Shown here: positions 11,218-23,062 of the stretch, piece by piece
Layout: each line of letters starts with the position of its first letter
How positions within the stretch are numbered: the first letter of the stretch is position 1
Source: Lantana camara
Taxonomy: Eukaryota; Streptophyta; Magnoliopsida; Lamiales; Verbenaceae
Assembly (NCBI GenBank): GCA_037501455.1
Contig: CM074862.1
Location: 64,139,501-64,203,500, forward strand
Direction: 5' to 3'
DNA length: 64,000 bases
Made by a program: the position numbers and the translations under genes
The notes under the pieces: model-generated
Databases searched by the model: none
The model's input: the letters and a program-made list of their open reading frames with translations, nothing else
Told to the model about the DNA's origin: nothing

Positions 11218-12061
11218 TTAATTATAATAAGTTTTACAGGTATATTATAATAATATTGAAACTTTGGGGGTATTTTGTAATACTATTAAAATTGTAAGGA
11301 TATATTTGTAATGTTGGTTATATTTATATTTTTTAATTTGAAAATTTTGTAATTCAATCCAATATTCATATTTTGCATATAAATAAAAATCAAAATTTAT
11401 ATGTCATGCATATTTATTTCTATAAAATATAATAAAAAATTACAAATTTTACATTATGTCCATCTCTTAGTTTGAAGTATATTTTACATAAATTCATTTA
11501 AACTTTGTTAGTTCGAAATAACAAATTTTGGCTCCGAAATAGAAAATCATAACAAACACACCGATATTAATTTAATAAATTCACATAAATACCTGCTGAG
11601 TTATTTAAAATATTTCAAATATCGACGATCTCTAATGCATTTATTTTAAATATAAAGAATAGTATTTCAATATAAACATGCATGCCAAATATCCAAAAAA
11701 AAAAAAAAAAAAAAAAAAAAAGAAAAAGAAAAAGAAAAAGGTGTTCATAAGTTCTTAGTATGAAATTAGTTCCTTATAAAAATATTAAAATATCATTAAG
11801 TGACATTTTAAAAAAAAAAAAAGTACTAGGTGTTATAAAAGTCAAATGGTTATATTATCTCCCATAAAAATCTCCATACTTGCATTTACCTTTTTACGTT
11901 TTGGCTCTTTATTACATATATTCTCCTGAGTTTCAGAACATAAATGGTAAAATAGTAAAATTGCACATTTAATTAAATTTAACAAATGAAATAACAGACA
12001 GGAAAGAATTTATAATTTCTCAAATCTCAAGGGAGAATTCGTAATTTCGTCATACCTCAGG
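11218..12061. other. AT-rich stretch downstream of the PP2 exons, with an A-rich microsatellite
   Basis: No gene is visible. At 11695-11740 there is a run of about 27 A followed by GAAAAA units. A shorter A run lies near 11810. Nothing identifies it as a SINE or LINE tail. Confidence 0.55.
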
Positions 12062-13594
12062 TGTAGCACCCCGAACGCAAGGTCACCACATTCCTTGCAC
12101 CTAAGCCCAATTCACATACGAGATGGAGAGCCCGTACATGAACCAAGCCTAGGCGAATGGGAGACAAACAAACACACTCCCTGGCTAGGCGGAACGTAGA
12201 CCCCAAGAACAACAGCTCAATCATGCATGAATGTAGAAGCTTAAAAGTGGCATATAAAATTCAATGAAAATTGAATAACGGGTTCATCTATCTCCGAGTA
12301 CCTGTCTTAACCTATCCCGAGTTCCATCCATTCAAAACACAAGCAGAACGGGTTCAATCTGTTTCCTAGAAGCCTGTCCCGAATATAATATCCATTACAT
12401 AATTATCATTCATATCGAAGCATACAAACTTATACAAAAGTTCAAATATAAAATGCTAAAATACAAACTAACAGAGGGCCCGATACAAAACGGACTGTAC
12501 AAACTGACAGACTCCGCCTAGCACGAACCTCCAAAGCAAACCTGCAAACTAAAAACACAAAGAGGGAGAGGTCAGTCTTAACTCGACTGAGTGAGGGGCG
12601 ACACACGCACGCTACATATATATAAAGGAGCATAGCACATTTAAATAACATTATTCATGAACTCAAGGATAGTTTTTGCACGCCAAATCATTTTTCCCGG
12701 GATACATATATATAGAGGTCTCAACAAAGCAAAATAAACTTAAATTAACTTACTTAAACTTGGCAAACGTTCAAACGTAACAATCATTTCATATTACATC
12801 TTAACATTTCGAAATACCATATTTTATCTTATTTAAGAGTCTAACCCCGTTTCACGAACTATAACAAACATGCATACATACACAACTCGGCGGGTACGAG
12901 TACCTAGTCCCATCCTGGGCTCCTCCGACTAATCATGCAAGCAAATGAAATCAAACGGATACATACTTACATGTTAACCTCCTTCTCCGACGATAGAAGG
13001 GTTGCGCGACCCTATCCATTCATTACAGTCGAGGGGAGTGCAAGCTACTCTAAACCCTCAGGATCTCCATCACTCACCAAACCTCCTGGTGAGATCAGGG
13101 GTAATCCGAACTAACTGTGGAGATGTGTACAGCAGTCATAACCGGTGACCCCATGGCCGTCCCCGGTCTCCCTTACCCACAACTTCGGGGCCCATTACTC
13201 AAACGCAAAACATTACACAACATTACAGAACAAACTTAACCTGCTACTTAACATTAACAAACTTTAACTTACGTACCAAACCTCACCTTGCAACCACCAC
13301 GCAATTCATACCTCTCCGTGTCAAATCCTTAACTCGTATCTCCCAGCTCATGAGAGGCACACAGTTTGAAGCTTGGTTAAGTGTTGCAAAACATTACGAA
13401 TTGAACCAAATCAAATCATAACAAGCGTACATAGGCTTGTACATAGCGTATCATAATTACAAAGCCTTAGCAAAGTCATAAACTTACGTATTTCACACAT
13501 ATTTACTTATATTTATGGTTATAGTTAGCATGCATAGAAAACGAGCACGTTTCATAGGGTTTAACTATAACTTAACCTCACATTACACCGACAT

Positions 13595-14189
13595 TGTCAC
13601 GCCCCGGGTCCGCGGGCCCGTTGGACGCGAGCACAAGTCTCCAAGTCCACCGAGTATAACCTGAAATTGGACCTAAACCACTGCCCAAAAGGGATATCCA
13701 TTGGTTATACTTGGACTCTTTAACTTATATACTGAACTTAACTCTCATATTTTCCCGATGTGGGACAGGGGTGTCACAATCACCCCTCCTTTAGAATCGC
13801 GACGTCCTCGTCGCTGCATGACATATAGCCCATGACCGACTCGTCTGCGTTGGGACTGTAGAGGTGGCTCCTATGGGCTTAAGAGGTGGCTCCCACACAT
13901 GTAGCACTTTGCCCCGCAGGCTGAAGAGGTGGCTCCCAGGTGCGTAGCACTTTGCCCCGTATAACACTTATCTCCTGCGACTGACGAGTGGCTCTGATAC
14001 CATCTGTCATGCCCCGTGTCCGCGGGCCTGTTAGACGCGAGCGCAAGTCTCCAAGCCCTCCGAGTATAACCTGATATTGGGCCTAAACCACTGCCCAAAA
14101 GGGATATCCATTGATTTATAGTTGGACTCTTTAACTTATATACTAAACTTAACTCTCATATTTTCCCGATGTGGGATAGGGGTGTCATA
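13595..14189 (-). mobile_element. TRIM element (miniature LTR retrotransposon), complete
   Basis: Two direct repeats of 184 and 185 bp (13595-13778 and 14005-14189) begin TGTCACGCCCC / TGTCATGCCCC and end GGGGTGTCACA / GGGGTGTCATA, so they are LTRs. The 226-bp interior ends next to the right LTR with GGCTCTGATACCA, the inverse of the tRNA-Met primer site TGGTATCAGAGCC. Next to the left LTR it has ATCACCCCTCCTTT, the inverse of a polypurine tract. The element therefore reads on the minus strand. The flanking 5-mers are GACAT and GACGT, a target duplication with one mismatch. There is no coding capacity. The interior repeats GAGGTGGCTCC three times and TAGCACTTTGCCCCG twice. Confidence 0.9.
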
Positions 14190-14899
14190 GACGTGACCAA
14201 GAACGAGACAAATGATTTACCCCGGAATCAATTCGGATCACAAAACACCACCCCGGGTGCACCTGGACAGACTGAAGATAAAATGCAAGACTTAAACTCG
14301 AGGATGAACCATATAGACGCACGACATATGCTTAGTCACGTAAAAGATGCAAATATTTAGTCAAAAGCTCATACACGTATCAAATTCATGCAAGACGTGC
14401 AAAACACATATATCATAACTTAACAAATTCATAATAAGCATTTAAGCATGTTCATGTGCACAATTAATGCGTAATGAAGCATCTAAACACCTAACAAGGC
14501 GCATAAGCGATTCGTGCAAACAATTCACATTATTTAAGAAACATAAAATGCATAAAAAGAACAAATACATACACATACACATGATATAACAAGTTAGGAA
14601 CAAGTTCGGAGGTGGAAAGGTGCAAGAAAATGAAATACAAACACAAAAAGGGGTTCCGAGTGAAATTGGCCCAAAGCTGACAGTTTTACCAAAACGGACA
14701 AGCTGTACCAAAACGGGACTATCTTGAGTTTCACGAATGGGAATTGAGTTTTGTTTCTTGGAAATAAAAATAGACACATAGATCTTTCAAATGGTAGGTT
14801 TCAAGAATCATGGTTCAAAGCGAGGCAAAAACGGCGTAGGTTTGAAGTTGAACAAATGCTGAATCTTGGAGAAGTGGCGACACCAAATTAAAATGGTTA

Positions 14900-15110
14900 T
14901 GTAATAGCCTAAGGTGCTTGTCCCACATCGGTTGGAGAGGGGAACAAAACCTCCTTTATAAGGGGGTGGATACCTTTCCCTTGTTGAGGCCTTTTCCTGG
15001 GTGGGCGCCTTTGGGCTTAAATTCCACCGGGAAGAACAAAACCGTGAGGGTGGTGTCGCTTAACCCACCAAAGCGGACAATATGAACAGGCGGGTTTTCG
15101 GGCTGTTACA
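14900..15110. mobile_element. Solo LTR of a second TRIM family
   Basis: The 211-bp segment starts TGTAATAGCCTAAGG and ends CGGGCTGTTACA. It is flanked by GGTTA on both sides (14895-14899 and 15111-15115). It contains TTTATAAGGG, a TATA-like motif, and the phrase TGTCCCACATCGG common in plant TRIM-type LTRs. Its sequence is unrelated to the TRIM at 13595. It does not carry a 5S rRNA domain, so it is not Cassandra. Confidence 0.8.
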
Positions 15111-15225
15111 GGTTATAACTCACAATCTAGAATGAATTTAAGGGTTATTCAAATTGGAGATTGTTCTAGACTCAAAAAGGTTGATGGTATCCGAAAATCA
15201 GATCAATCGAAGGTCGTATGAGGGG

Positions 15226-15344
15226 GTACCCGACCGGGGAAAATACAAGGGAAAATTTACCCGGCCGGGGAGAGCAGTGCAGAAAACTTTCTGCAGAAAA
15301 GTACCCTCAAATACAAAAACTCCCCACCCGGGGAGTCATTCTGG
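15226..15344 (-). repeat. GC-rich palindrome cluster in LTR B
   Basis: ACCCGACCGGGGA, ACCCGGCCGGGGA and CTCCCCACCCGGGGAG lie within 120 bp, along with the hairpin TGCAGAAAACTTTCTGCA. The same layout is found in LTRs E and F, with comparable clusters of different sequence in D, G and H. Confidence 0.75.
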
Positions 15345-16161
15345 GCAGCAAAAACATAGCAGAAATAGGGGTGCTCGAGGGAGAAACCAAAAATTACAAA
15401 ATCCACCTCCAAACTCAACCAAATGCAATGAAAATCAAGGCCCAAGCTTATGTAAACATGCTCTAACATATATCTCAATTTTTAGGAATGAAATCAAGTA
15501 TACATCAAGTTGCCATTTTCAAGCTTTGAAGCTCCAACAACGGCCAAACACTCATGCTTCAACCAATAACTTCAAATTCAACAATTATGCATCATATTAG
15601 CTCATAAGAACAACATATATCAAGATTGGAGCAAAAGAACCAAGAACAAAAGTGTGAGATCAAAATTTTCATATAAAGTCACTATTCATCATCTCATCCA
15701 AATCCAAGAATTCAAGCAAAGAAAACGGAATTTAATCGGGAGAAAATGAAGCACGTTATGAGAGGAGCACATTACTTACCTTGGATCGTTGCTCGGACGA
15801 GAAATGGAGACGGGGCTTGACCTCAAAGGTGAAATGGCTATAGAGCTTGGGTTTTTCCTTCCTTCCTCTCTCTTGCTTATCTCGTTTGAAATGGGGGTGG
15901 GAGGAGCTGATATTTCAGCTCTTTTTAGAGCTAAAATGGGTAGGATCAAGTGAAAATGGGTCGGGTCAAAAGATCCGGTCCATTCGGATTGGATTTTAAA
16001 ACGATAGGGCAATCAAATGGTTTTAAAAAATAAAAAGGGTTAATTCATCGAGTCTGAATCACCGAAACAAACTTAATGACAAGGTTGGAATTCGCATTCG
16101 AATTCCCGAGCTCAAGGTAGCCACGAAGGCTCAAACACCCTAATTATAATTAGGTCGTTAC

Positions 16162-17390
16162 TTTGCAGAGGGTGTTAGAAAACACCCCGTGGTGTTTCGA
16201 CAAATACCCGATCATCCTTAGTCCAATTGCTGATGATGAAGATCCCCTCACTATACCACTGGAATACTGCGACTACTGTGTTCAATAACCAAAGATCCGA
16301 GGAAGTGATTCAAATTATATCTAATAGAATTGGGATCTTTCGCTCCCTCCGTACTGAAACTAATAAGGAATCCGTCAGAGTTCGCATAGGCATTCTGATG
16401 ACAGAACCTCATGTTAGATGACTTGCCCTAAAACTGCCCTCAGGTAGGGAACTACAACTTTCACTGAGCTACAAAAGACTCTCTAATTTTTGTTATCTAT
16501 ATAGCAAATGCGATCACGTTGATAACTTCTGTGATTTGAGATATGAAGATGGTTTCATTGATCCCGCTCCCAATTATCCTTATGGGCCATGGTTGAGAAA
16601 GTCGAAATTCGGCAATTCCGTCCCGGAACGATCGAACCTTTTTCACACTCCCACACATGCAACACTGAATCCTTCCAATCCGACACCCCAATACTCTAAG
16701 CCATCAGCAATACCTAAAGACTCCCTACAAAACTCCTCTATCCTTCAACCCCTGCATCAGCTAGTAAACTCTACCTCTCATTCTACACTACCTGCACTGA
16801 GTCAGCTACCACCCCTCTAACCCGATATCATTCACCCAATTCTGAGCTCAGACTTTCAACTAGTCTGGTTTCAACCAAGTCTTCCACCCTATCTATCAAT
16901 AATCAGCCCTCCCTAAATCCTTCTACATCACCATTACAGATTCAGTCAACACCATAATGCCTCAACACATCTCCATTGCAACAACACAAAGACCTCCTCC
17001 ATCATCGCCCATCCCCAGATTACCCTAGTCCCACCAAACAGAAAACCAAAACTCACCACCACTCTGAGAACGTGAACCACCAATCCCCTCCACTCTTCAT
17101 ACTTAAACTTTCAGAGAGCTCCCTTTGATCTGATGTAACCTTTAACCAAGCCAACCCCTCTAATGAACTTCTTGTGAACATCCCTCTCACAGTGGTAATT
17201 CCCGATTGTCCCTCCAATTCAAAGAGCCTTTCTAGAGCCAAAAATCATAAATTCACCAGTAAATCAAAACCTAAAAATCCCTTAGGAACCCACTCAGCAG
17301 CTTCCCAAAAATTTCAGCAAAATGATCAAGCAACTTCTGATTTAGATATTAACTTGACAGATATAACTAATGTAACGGCGCCGACTGCCT
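16162..17390 (+). pseudogene. LINE (L1-like) ORF1 remnant
   Basis: From 16169 a frame reads RVLENTPWCFDKYPIILSPI, then acidic residues and a stop. Further pieces read VRVRIGILMTEPHVR, a degraded zinc knuckle (NFCYLYSKCDHVDNFC, one Cys replaced), then RYEDGF and YPYGPWLRKSKFG. This order (PW-FD-HPL, zinc knuckle, PYGPWLR) is characteristic of plant LINE ORF1 proteins, which bind RNA. The tail is rich in proline and serine. The N-terminal part is missing because LTR B abuts here. Several stops and frameshifts are present. Confidence 0.75.
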
Positions 17391-17409
17391 AGCAGTCCCG
17401 TCGATCACA

Positions 17410-17803
17410 ATGAGTTACCTAAGCTGGAACTGCCAGGGCACAGGGGGTCCCTGGCGAGTTCACTCCCTCCGTTCTCTGATTCGAGAACATAACCCCTCGT
17501 TGGTCTTCTTATCTGAAACAAAGTGTAAGCAACGGTATTTTAAAGTCTTGAACCGTAATCTTAATCTTTATGGTGTTTGTGTGGAGTCCGTTGGAAAGGG
17601 AGGTGGTTTAGGCCTTCTTCGACGTCATGATGTTGTGGTTAATTTACAGAGTATGTCAAAAAATCATACTGATGTGAAGGTTGATAATGAGTCTGGTAAC
17701 GGTTCTTGGAGATTCATTGGATTCTATGGGAACCCTGAACGACAACACCGTAAGTACTCTTGGGATCTTCTTCGGAGGCTGGGACGTCAGAGTAATTTAC
17801 CCT
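17410..17803 (+). pseudogene. LINE ORF2, start of the endonuclease domain
   Basis: The frame begins MSYLSWNCQGTGGPWRVHSL and continues with LVFLSETKC. These are the N and E active-site motifs (WNCRG and LSETK) of the apurinic-like endonuclease that opens plant L1-type ORF2. The coding sequence is cut at 17803 by LTR D and resumes at 21086. The start lies about 20 bp after ORF1. Reverse transcriptase is absent from the window. Confidence 0.8.
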
Positions 17804-18258
17804 TGTAACACCCCGGAGCAAAGGGCCGCACATCCCCCGCACCATAGCCCAACACGTGAAAAAAAATGAGAACTCCGCCCACGCATCGAACCACGGCGAA
17901 TAGGAGACAAACAAAACTCACCCCTAGGCTAGGTGGTCTAGACCCTGAACAGAGTGCGCAAGAGAATCAAAAACAGAATACGGAAGTAACAGGATCGCAA
18001 AACATAATACATGCATCCAAACTAAAAGCAAGATATAACAAATATTACATGCCATGCCCATCCCGGGCCAAATAAAATGGACTTAAGTTCGAATTACAAG
18101 ATATAACTTATACATAATACCATATTTACATATTTATATATAGTACCAAGGCGGAAAGGTAAAGATGCAAGTGCAAAATCTAAGCAAAAGACTCGACGAC
18201 TAGAACGACTCCCAAAACAAAAGACCATCGCCTAGTACGAGCTCCCCCAACCGGGTAC

Positions 18259-20313
18259 CTGCAAACTCAAAGGAAAAAGGGAGAAAACAAACAACGAAGA
18301 GGGGTCAGTCCTAAAGACTAGTGAGGGGGCTAACACACTCACACGTACATATAAGTAGAACACAACATAATCAAATCGAAGAGTGTTCATGAACCGATGT
18401 TGGTTTTTGCATTCCAAATCATTCAAACCTGTGATACTACATATATGAAGAAAGATTTAGGGCCGAAGGCCAAAATCCAAAGTTTTAGAAATTAGAAATC
18501 CAATCCCGATTCACAAACCATAACGGAAATGAAGGCTTAACCAAAATGACTCGACGAGTACGCCTCTAAACCCCTTACTCCATAGCAAAGCAAAGCGAAG
18601 ATAAAGCAAAAAGCATAAATCAATCCAACCTTTCACCGTTTGGGGAAGAGAGAAGCCACTCTCAACCCCCACACTTACCATATAATATAAAGGTGGCTTC
18701 GGGGGATTCTACCCGACCCTGACGGGTTATACCGCCGACATATGAGACCGGCTTTCCCCTCGATCTCCCGAGGATGAGCGAAACCTCACTTTGTGGAGCC
18801 ATGTTGATGAGAGAGCCCGGCGACCCCATAACCGACCCGAGATGACATACCACTTCTCCGGGGCCCAAACTTACATGAAAATCACATAGATACGAAGCTT
18901 ATCTCTCCACACACACACACTTACCAAAGCTTACTCAAAAGAAGATCAAAATAGCGCTAATATATATATAAAAGACTTTTCAAAATCTCATGACAAAATG
19001 GGATAAAACCCACAAAATACTAATCGAAACCTTATCTATATGTATGTATATATATATATATATAAGTCACATGCGGGCTTAAAATACACATAAGGTTGTA
19101 GGTCATAATAGCTAAAAAGAAGGAAAACCGCACCTTGTCGACTAAACTGAACAAAAGAACCACCTCTTCAACCTCGAGATAAACCTAAGAACAAAACAAA
19201 GAGCAAAGGACAAGCTTAGACTCAATATGAACCAATTAGACGCTCGGAATATGCATATGGATGCAAATGATGCATAAGAAATGCAATGAAGTTAACACTT
19301 AAGTCACATTAGGTCACATTGAAGCATATCCAAACATATCAAAACATAACTCGCATATATCACGTTAAACAAGCTCAAGAGCTTCATATAACTCATATAA
19401 CATATCAAATAACAAGTTAGGAGTGCATACATATCAAATAAGAGCAAAGAATTTGCATGCAAGGCAAGTAAGCAAAGTAGGAAGTCACACTCGCACGTAA
19501 GGGAGCACTTAGATCACATAAGGTACGTTTCACATCAAACGAATCCGTAAATCCAACACAAAGCACATAACACATAATTCTAACACATAACACATCAAAA
19601 TCAAGTAAATACAAGTCATGGAGCAGCTATTCATGCATACAAATAAGCAAACATCACATTGGGATCAACAACGGGGAGGGAAACGAACAAAAAAAGTAAA
19701 CAAGCGAAGAATAGACACAACCGGAGCACGGAGGGGGGGGGTTAATGGCCGTTAACCCCCACGCTTCACAAACCCACTAATGGGTGTTAAAGGCCACCAG
19801 AGCTCGGCCGTTACCCCCAAAAGCGCACAAAAACCCTAACGGGCGTTAACCAGCGCCTGGGCTGAATCCTTCGAGATTCAGACCTGTTCTAGCCCCAAAA
19901 CACCCAAAAACACATCTAAACTCATGCTAACACATCACACTAAAGTTATGCAACAAATAATCAAGGATTCATGCCCTAGATCATGCAAAAATTGAAGCTA
20001 AAGTGAAGGGAATGGAAGAGATGCATCAACACATTCATGTTCTTCAAGTTTCAAGCAAAAGCAACAATGGTAACTCCATGGATCCTCAACTAAAATGCAA
20101 ACCTAGTTCATAAAACTCTCAAATGATGTCTAAGAAGTAAATATCTTGCATCAAGCTCAAAGATATTGCGAAGAAACATGCTAGAATCAAGAAAATGCAT
20201 CAAACCTATACTATTTATCAAATAAGGCAAAACTCATGCAATCCTAGGTTAAAACTCATCAAATTGGAATTAAAAGCACCACAAAGACATGGAGAATCCA
20301 AAAAGAGGCTTAC
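18259..20313 (-). promoter_or_regulatory. Candidate LTR-internal intron of LTR D
   Basis: On the minus strand the donor-like AAGAG|GTAAGCC is at 20313 and the acceptor-like GAGTTTGCAG|G ends at 18259. Confidence 0.45.
19736..19895 (-). repeat. Palindrome cluster in LTR D
   Basis: GGGGGTTAATGGCC meets GTTAACCCCC (19736-19760), followed by three related pieces: CTAATGGGTGTTAA, GGCCGTTACCCCC and CTAACGGGCGTTAAC. The hairpin CTGAATCCTTCGAGATTCAG follows. Position within the LTR matches the clusters of B, E, G and H, but the core sequence differs. Confidence 0.65.
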
Positions 20314-21085
20314 CTCTTGAATTTGAGAAGAAATGGTGGTGCTAGAAGCTCAAAATCTTCACTTGTGCTCAAACCCTCTTCTTTCCTCTTCTCTCTTCTT
20401 TGTGCTGCACTTGGGGAACCTTTTCTCTCTTCTTTCTTGTGGGGGGTCCGAAATGGGGGAGTGGAAAAGGGTTAGGGATGGCTTAGGCACATAAAAGTCA
20501 AGGATTGGGGCTCAAAAGGTGTAAAGTGGGGCCCACAGCTAAAGACTAGTCAACAAAAGGGTACTCTTGGCGCAAGGTGCTCGTTCCGGTCAAAATACGA
20601 GGGTTCAAATGGCCTTAAAAAATATGAATCTTAATTCCTTGGCTTGATTTCTTCATTGCGAATCCGACCATCTTCCGAAATTCGAATCCGAATTCCCGAG
20701 CTCAAGTTATGCCTTCCCGAACACAAGGTGCGCTAAAGCTCATTATGCCCTTATGTCCCTAACACATAAAACGGTTCCAAAACCGTATCAAACGAACTCA
20801 AAACCATACAACCGGCACAACGACACACTCATAACACATATAAATCATACATAGCACATAGTCACGAAAATAAAAAATGAAAACAAACACAAACGGAGCA
20901 AGAACGAAACAAAGAAGGCAAACACGTGCATATAATGTCACATACGGGTAATTAAAAGTCATATAGTTCAATTAAATCACATAAAGAATATAATTAACAT
21001 ATAATTCACATAATTAAATAATTAAAAGCGCAGTAGCTCTCTCGTGAAGGCGTACCTAGAAAGGCCGAACTAGCGGGATGTTACA

Positions 21086-21148
21086 ACCCTGGCTCGTGAG
21101 CAGGGATTTCAATGAAATTCTCTTCAATGATGAGAAAGAAAGAGGCAA
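21086..21148 (+). pseudogene. LINE ORF2 endonuclease, continuation
   Basis: The frame reads PWLVSRDFNEILFNDEKERGN, the conserved W-xxGDFNEI-- motif of the LINE endonuclease, with G replaced by R. It continues the frame broken at 17803. Only 63 bp remain before the next insertion at 21149. The rest of the LINE is not in the window. Confidence 0.85.
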
Positions 21149-22050
21149 TGTAATGCCCCGACTTTTCAGTCATACAGGTATGACGTATGTGTTTACCAAT
21201 TTGCGCGAATTAATTGTTTATAAGTGTTTTACATTTAATTTTATTATAAATTGTTATTATTTTATTTTATTTCATTTTATTTTATTTTATTTTGTTAATT
21301 TAGTATTTTTAAATTGATAATTAAGTATATCTTTAATTATATTAATTAATTTCAACATTAAATCATCGAATTTGAGTTTTTTTTTTATTTAAAAATAGAA
21401 TTTAAATTTTATTATTTAATTTGTAATGTTATGAATTTGTTTATGTTTTGCGCATGAGTGTTTTAATCGTGCTTCGTTCTTATATGATTTGATATCGAAA
21501 ATTTGTGAAAATTTAGTATGTCGTAGATTTATGTGTTATGAACATGTTTATATGCTCGTTTCATGTTTTCGATCTCGTTTGACGTGGTAACGAATTTATT
21601 TTGAGTTGTGGAACCAAATCGGGGGCTAACGGTCAATTAGCGCACCCTTGGTTCTGTATGTGATATCTTGAGCTCGGGAACTCGGATTCGAGTTTCGTCA
21701 CCTCCGCTGAACTCGTATCGAAGATTCAGGTTCAATGGAACAAGCCTCCTATTTTTCTAAGCTCGTTTTGACCTCCGAACTTTAACTGAAACTTGTGACA
21801 TTCGCCTAAATGGCCACCTCCCACTATTTTAATCATATCTTGAACCATGGTTAACCAAATTGAGCAAGGTTTGAACCCACATGACCCTTAATTAACACTT
21901 GATCAAACAACTTGACTCTCATTTCCTTTTACACTCCAAAACCAAGCCAAAATCAGCTGCAAACCGAGACCACTTGAAGCTCCAAGAGAAACACCTTTCA
22001 TTTTCACCTTTTGAGCTCATCTCTCCATCAAATCACTCCAAACTTGACAG

Positions 22051-23018
22051 GTAAGTCCATGAACATGTTTTGAATCTTCTCTTATTTCTTATGAGCACTT
22101 ATTTTCTGATTTTGATGGAGATTTGGAAGTGTATTGGATTTATGATGAATAGTAAGGGTTTATGTCCTTCTTATGAATCTTTCTTTTTCCTTGGGATTTA
22201 TTTGAGTTTAATGCATGAAATTGGATCTTATGAACTTCATTTAATGATATATGAACTTATCTTGCTTGGTAGTTGAGAGCTGATGAGATTCCATTAATGA
22301 ATTTTGTATGAAAATATCTTCTTTTCCCTCCTTATTTTCGGCTACTGCTGCTGCGTGTTGTGTGACTGTTTTGAGGCTTGAATTGTTGAGCATTTATTGC
22401 CTTTCATTACCCTATTTGGTGGCTTGATTGTTGGAGGAAAGCTGGTTCATTTCTTCCCCCTGTTCTGCACGAAGAACTGCTGCCGCTGCTCTGTTTCTGC
22501 AACACTCTCCCCGGGCGGGGAAAGTTTGAACGGGAAGTGTCCCCGGGCAGGGACACCTTGTGCAGAGAGTTTCTGCATCTCCTTCCCCGGCCGGGGAAGG
22601 TTGCGTGGGGATTTTACCCGGGCGGGGAGTGCCTGCCCTGTTGCATCTTCTTTCTTTTCCAGTGTTGCTGTATGTTTGTGTGTGTGTTTATGCTTAGTTC
22701 CTGCTTCTTTCTTCCTTTACTGCTGCTCGTATATGTATGTATATACATATAGTCTGCTGCTGCTTCTCTTTTATGCTATAATAGTGTATATATATATTGG
22801 TGTGCGTGTGCATGGTATATTTATATAATATGTATTATATTGTATATGTTTATGCATGCATGTATATGTGTGTATATATATATATAGTGCGTGAGTGTAT
22901 ATATATATATATATATACATATATATTTATGTGTGTGGTATTTCTCATGTAGTATATATTTAATATATATATTTTTACATGAAATACACTTATGTATATA
23001 TGGTTGTATGCATGTGTA

Positions 23019-23062
<44 letters not shown>

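Larger units (their letters stand above)
12542..15779 (-). promoter_or_regulatory. Candidate LTR-internal intron of LTR B
   Basis: On the minus strand the donor-like CAAG|GTAAGTAA is at 15779 and the acceptor-like TTAGTTTGCAG|G ends at 12542. Both TRIM insertions of LTR B lie between these sites. Confidence 0.45.
12062..16161 (-). mobile_element. LTR B, chromovirus-type, holding two TRIM insertions
   Basis: It starts TGTAGCACCCCG and ends near GGTCGTTAC, slightly damaged versions of TGTAACRCCCC and its inverse. Ordered blocks match LTR A and LTR D: GCTAGGCGG near 12205, a GCCTAGCACGA block near 12515, ATATATATAAAGGAG near 12610, GGGTTGCGCGACCCTA near 13000, and ATTCCCGAGCTCAAG near 16105. 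No equal 5-bp duplication flanks it. The left flank is low-copy DNA while the right flank is the middle of a LINE, so one side has been lost by rearrangement. Without the nested elements it is about 3.3 kb. Confidence 0.7.
17804..21085 (-). mobile_element. Solo LTR D, chromovirus-type
   Basis: The 3,282-bp segment starts TGTAACACCCCGG and ends CGGGATGTTACA. It is flanked by ACCCT on both sides (17799-17803 and 21086-21090). The LINE reading frame resumes exactly after the second copy, so the insertion boundaries are certain. Nothing but LTR sequence lies between them. Blocks shared with A and B include GGCTAGGTGG near 17925, the acceptor-like TTTGCAG, and GAATTCCCGAGCTCAAG near 20690. Confidence 0.9.

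Noticed and set aside
13985..14004. tRNA-like GGCTCTGATACCA sequences as tRNA genes
   Set aside because: They match only the 3' end of initiator tRNA-Met and sit beside LTRs, so they are primer-binding sites.
14900..15110. Possible Cassandra element (TRIM with 5S rRNA in its LTR)
   Set aside because: No 5S rRNA box A, intermediate element or box C sequence is present; only the general TRIM-type LTR phrases are shared.
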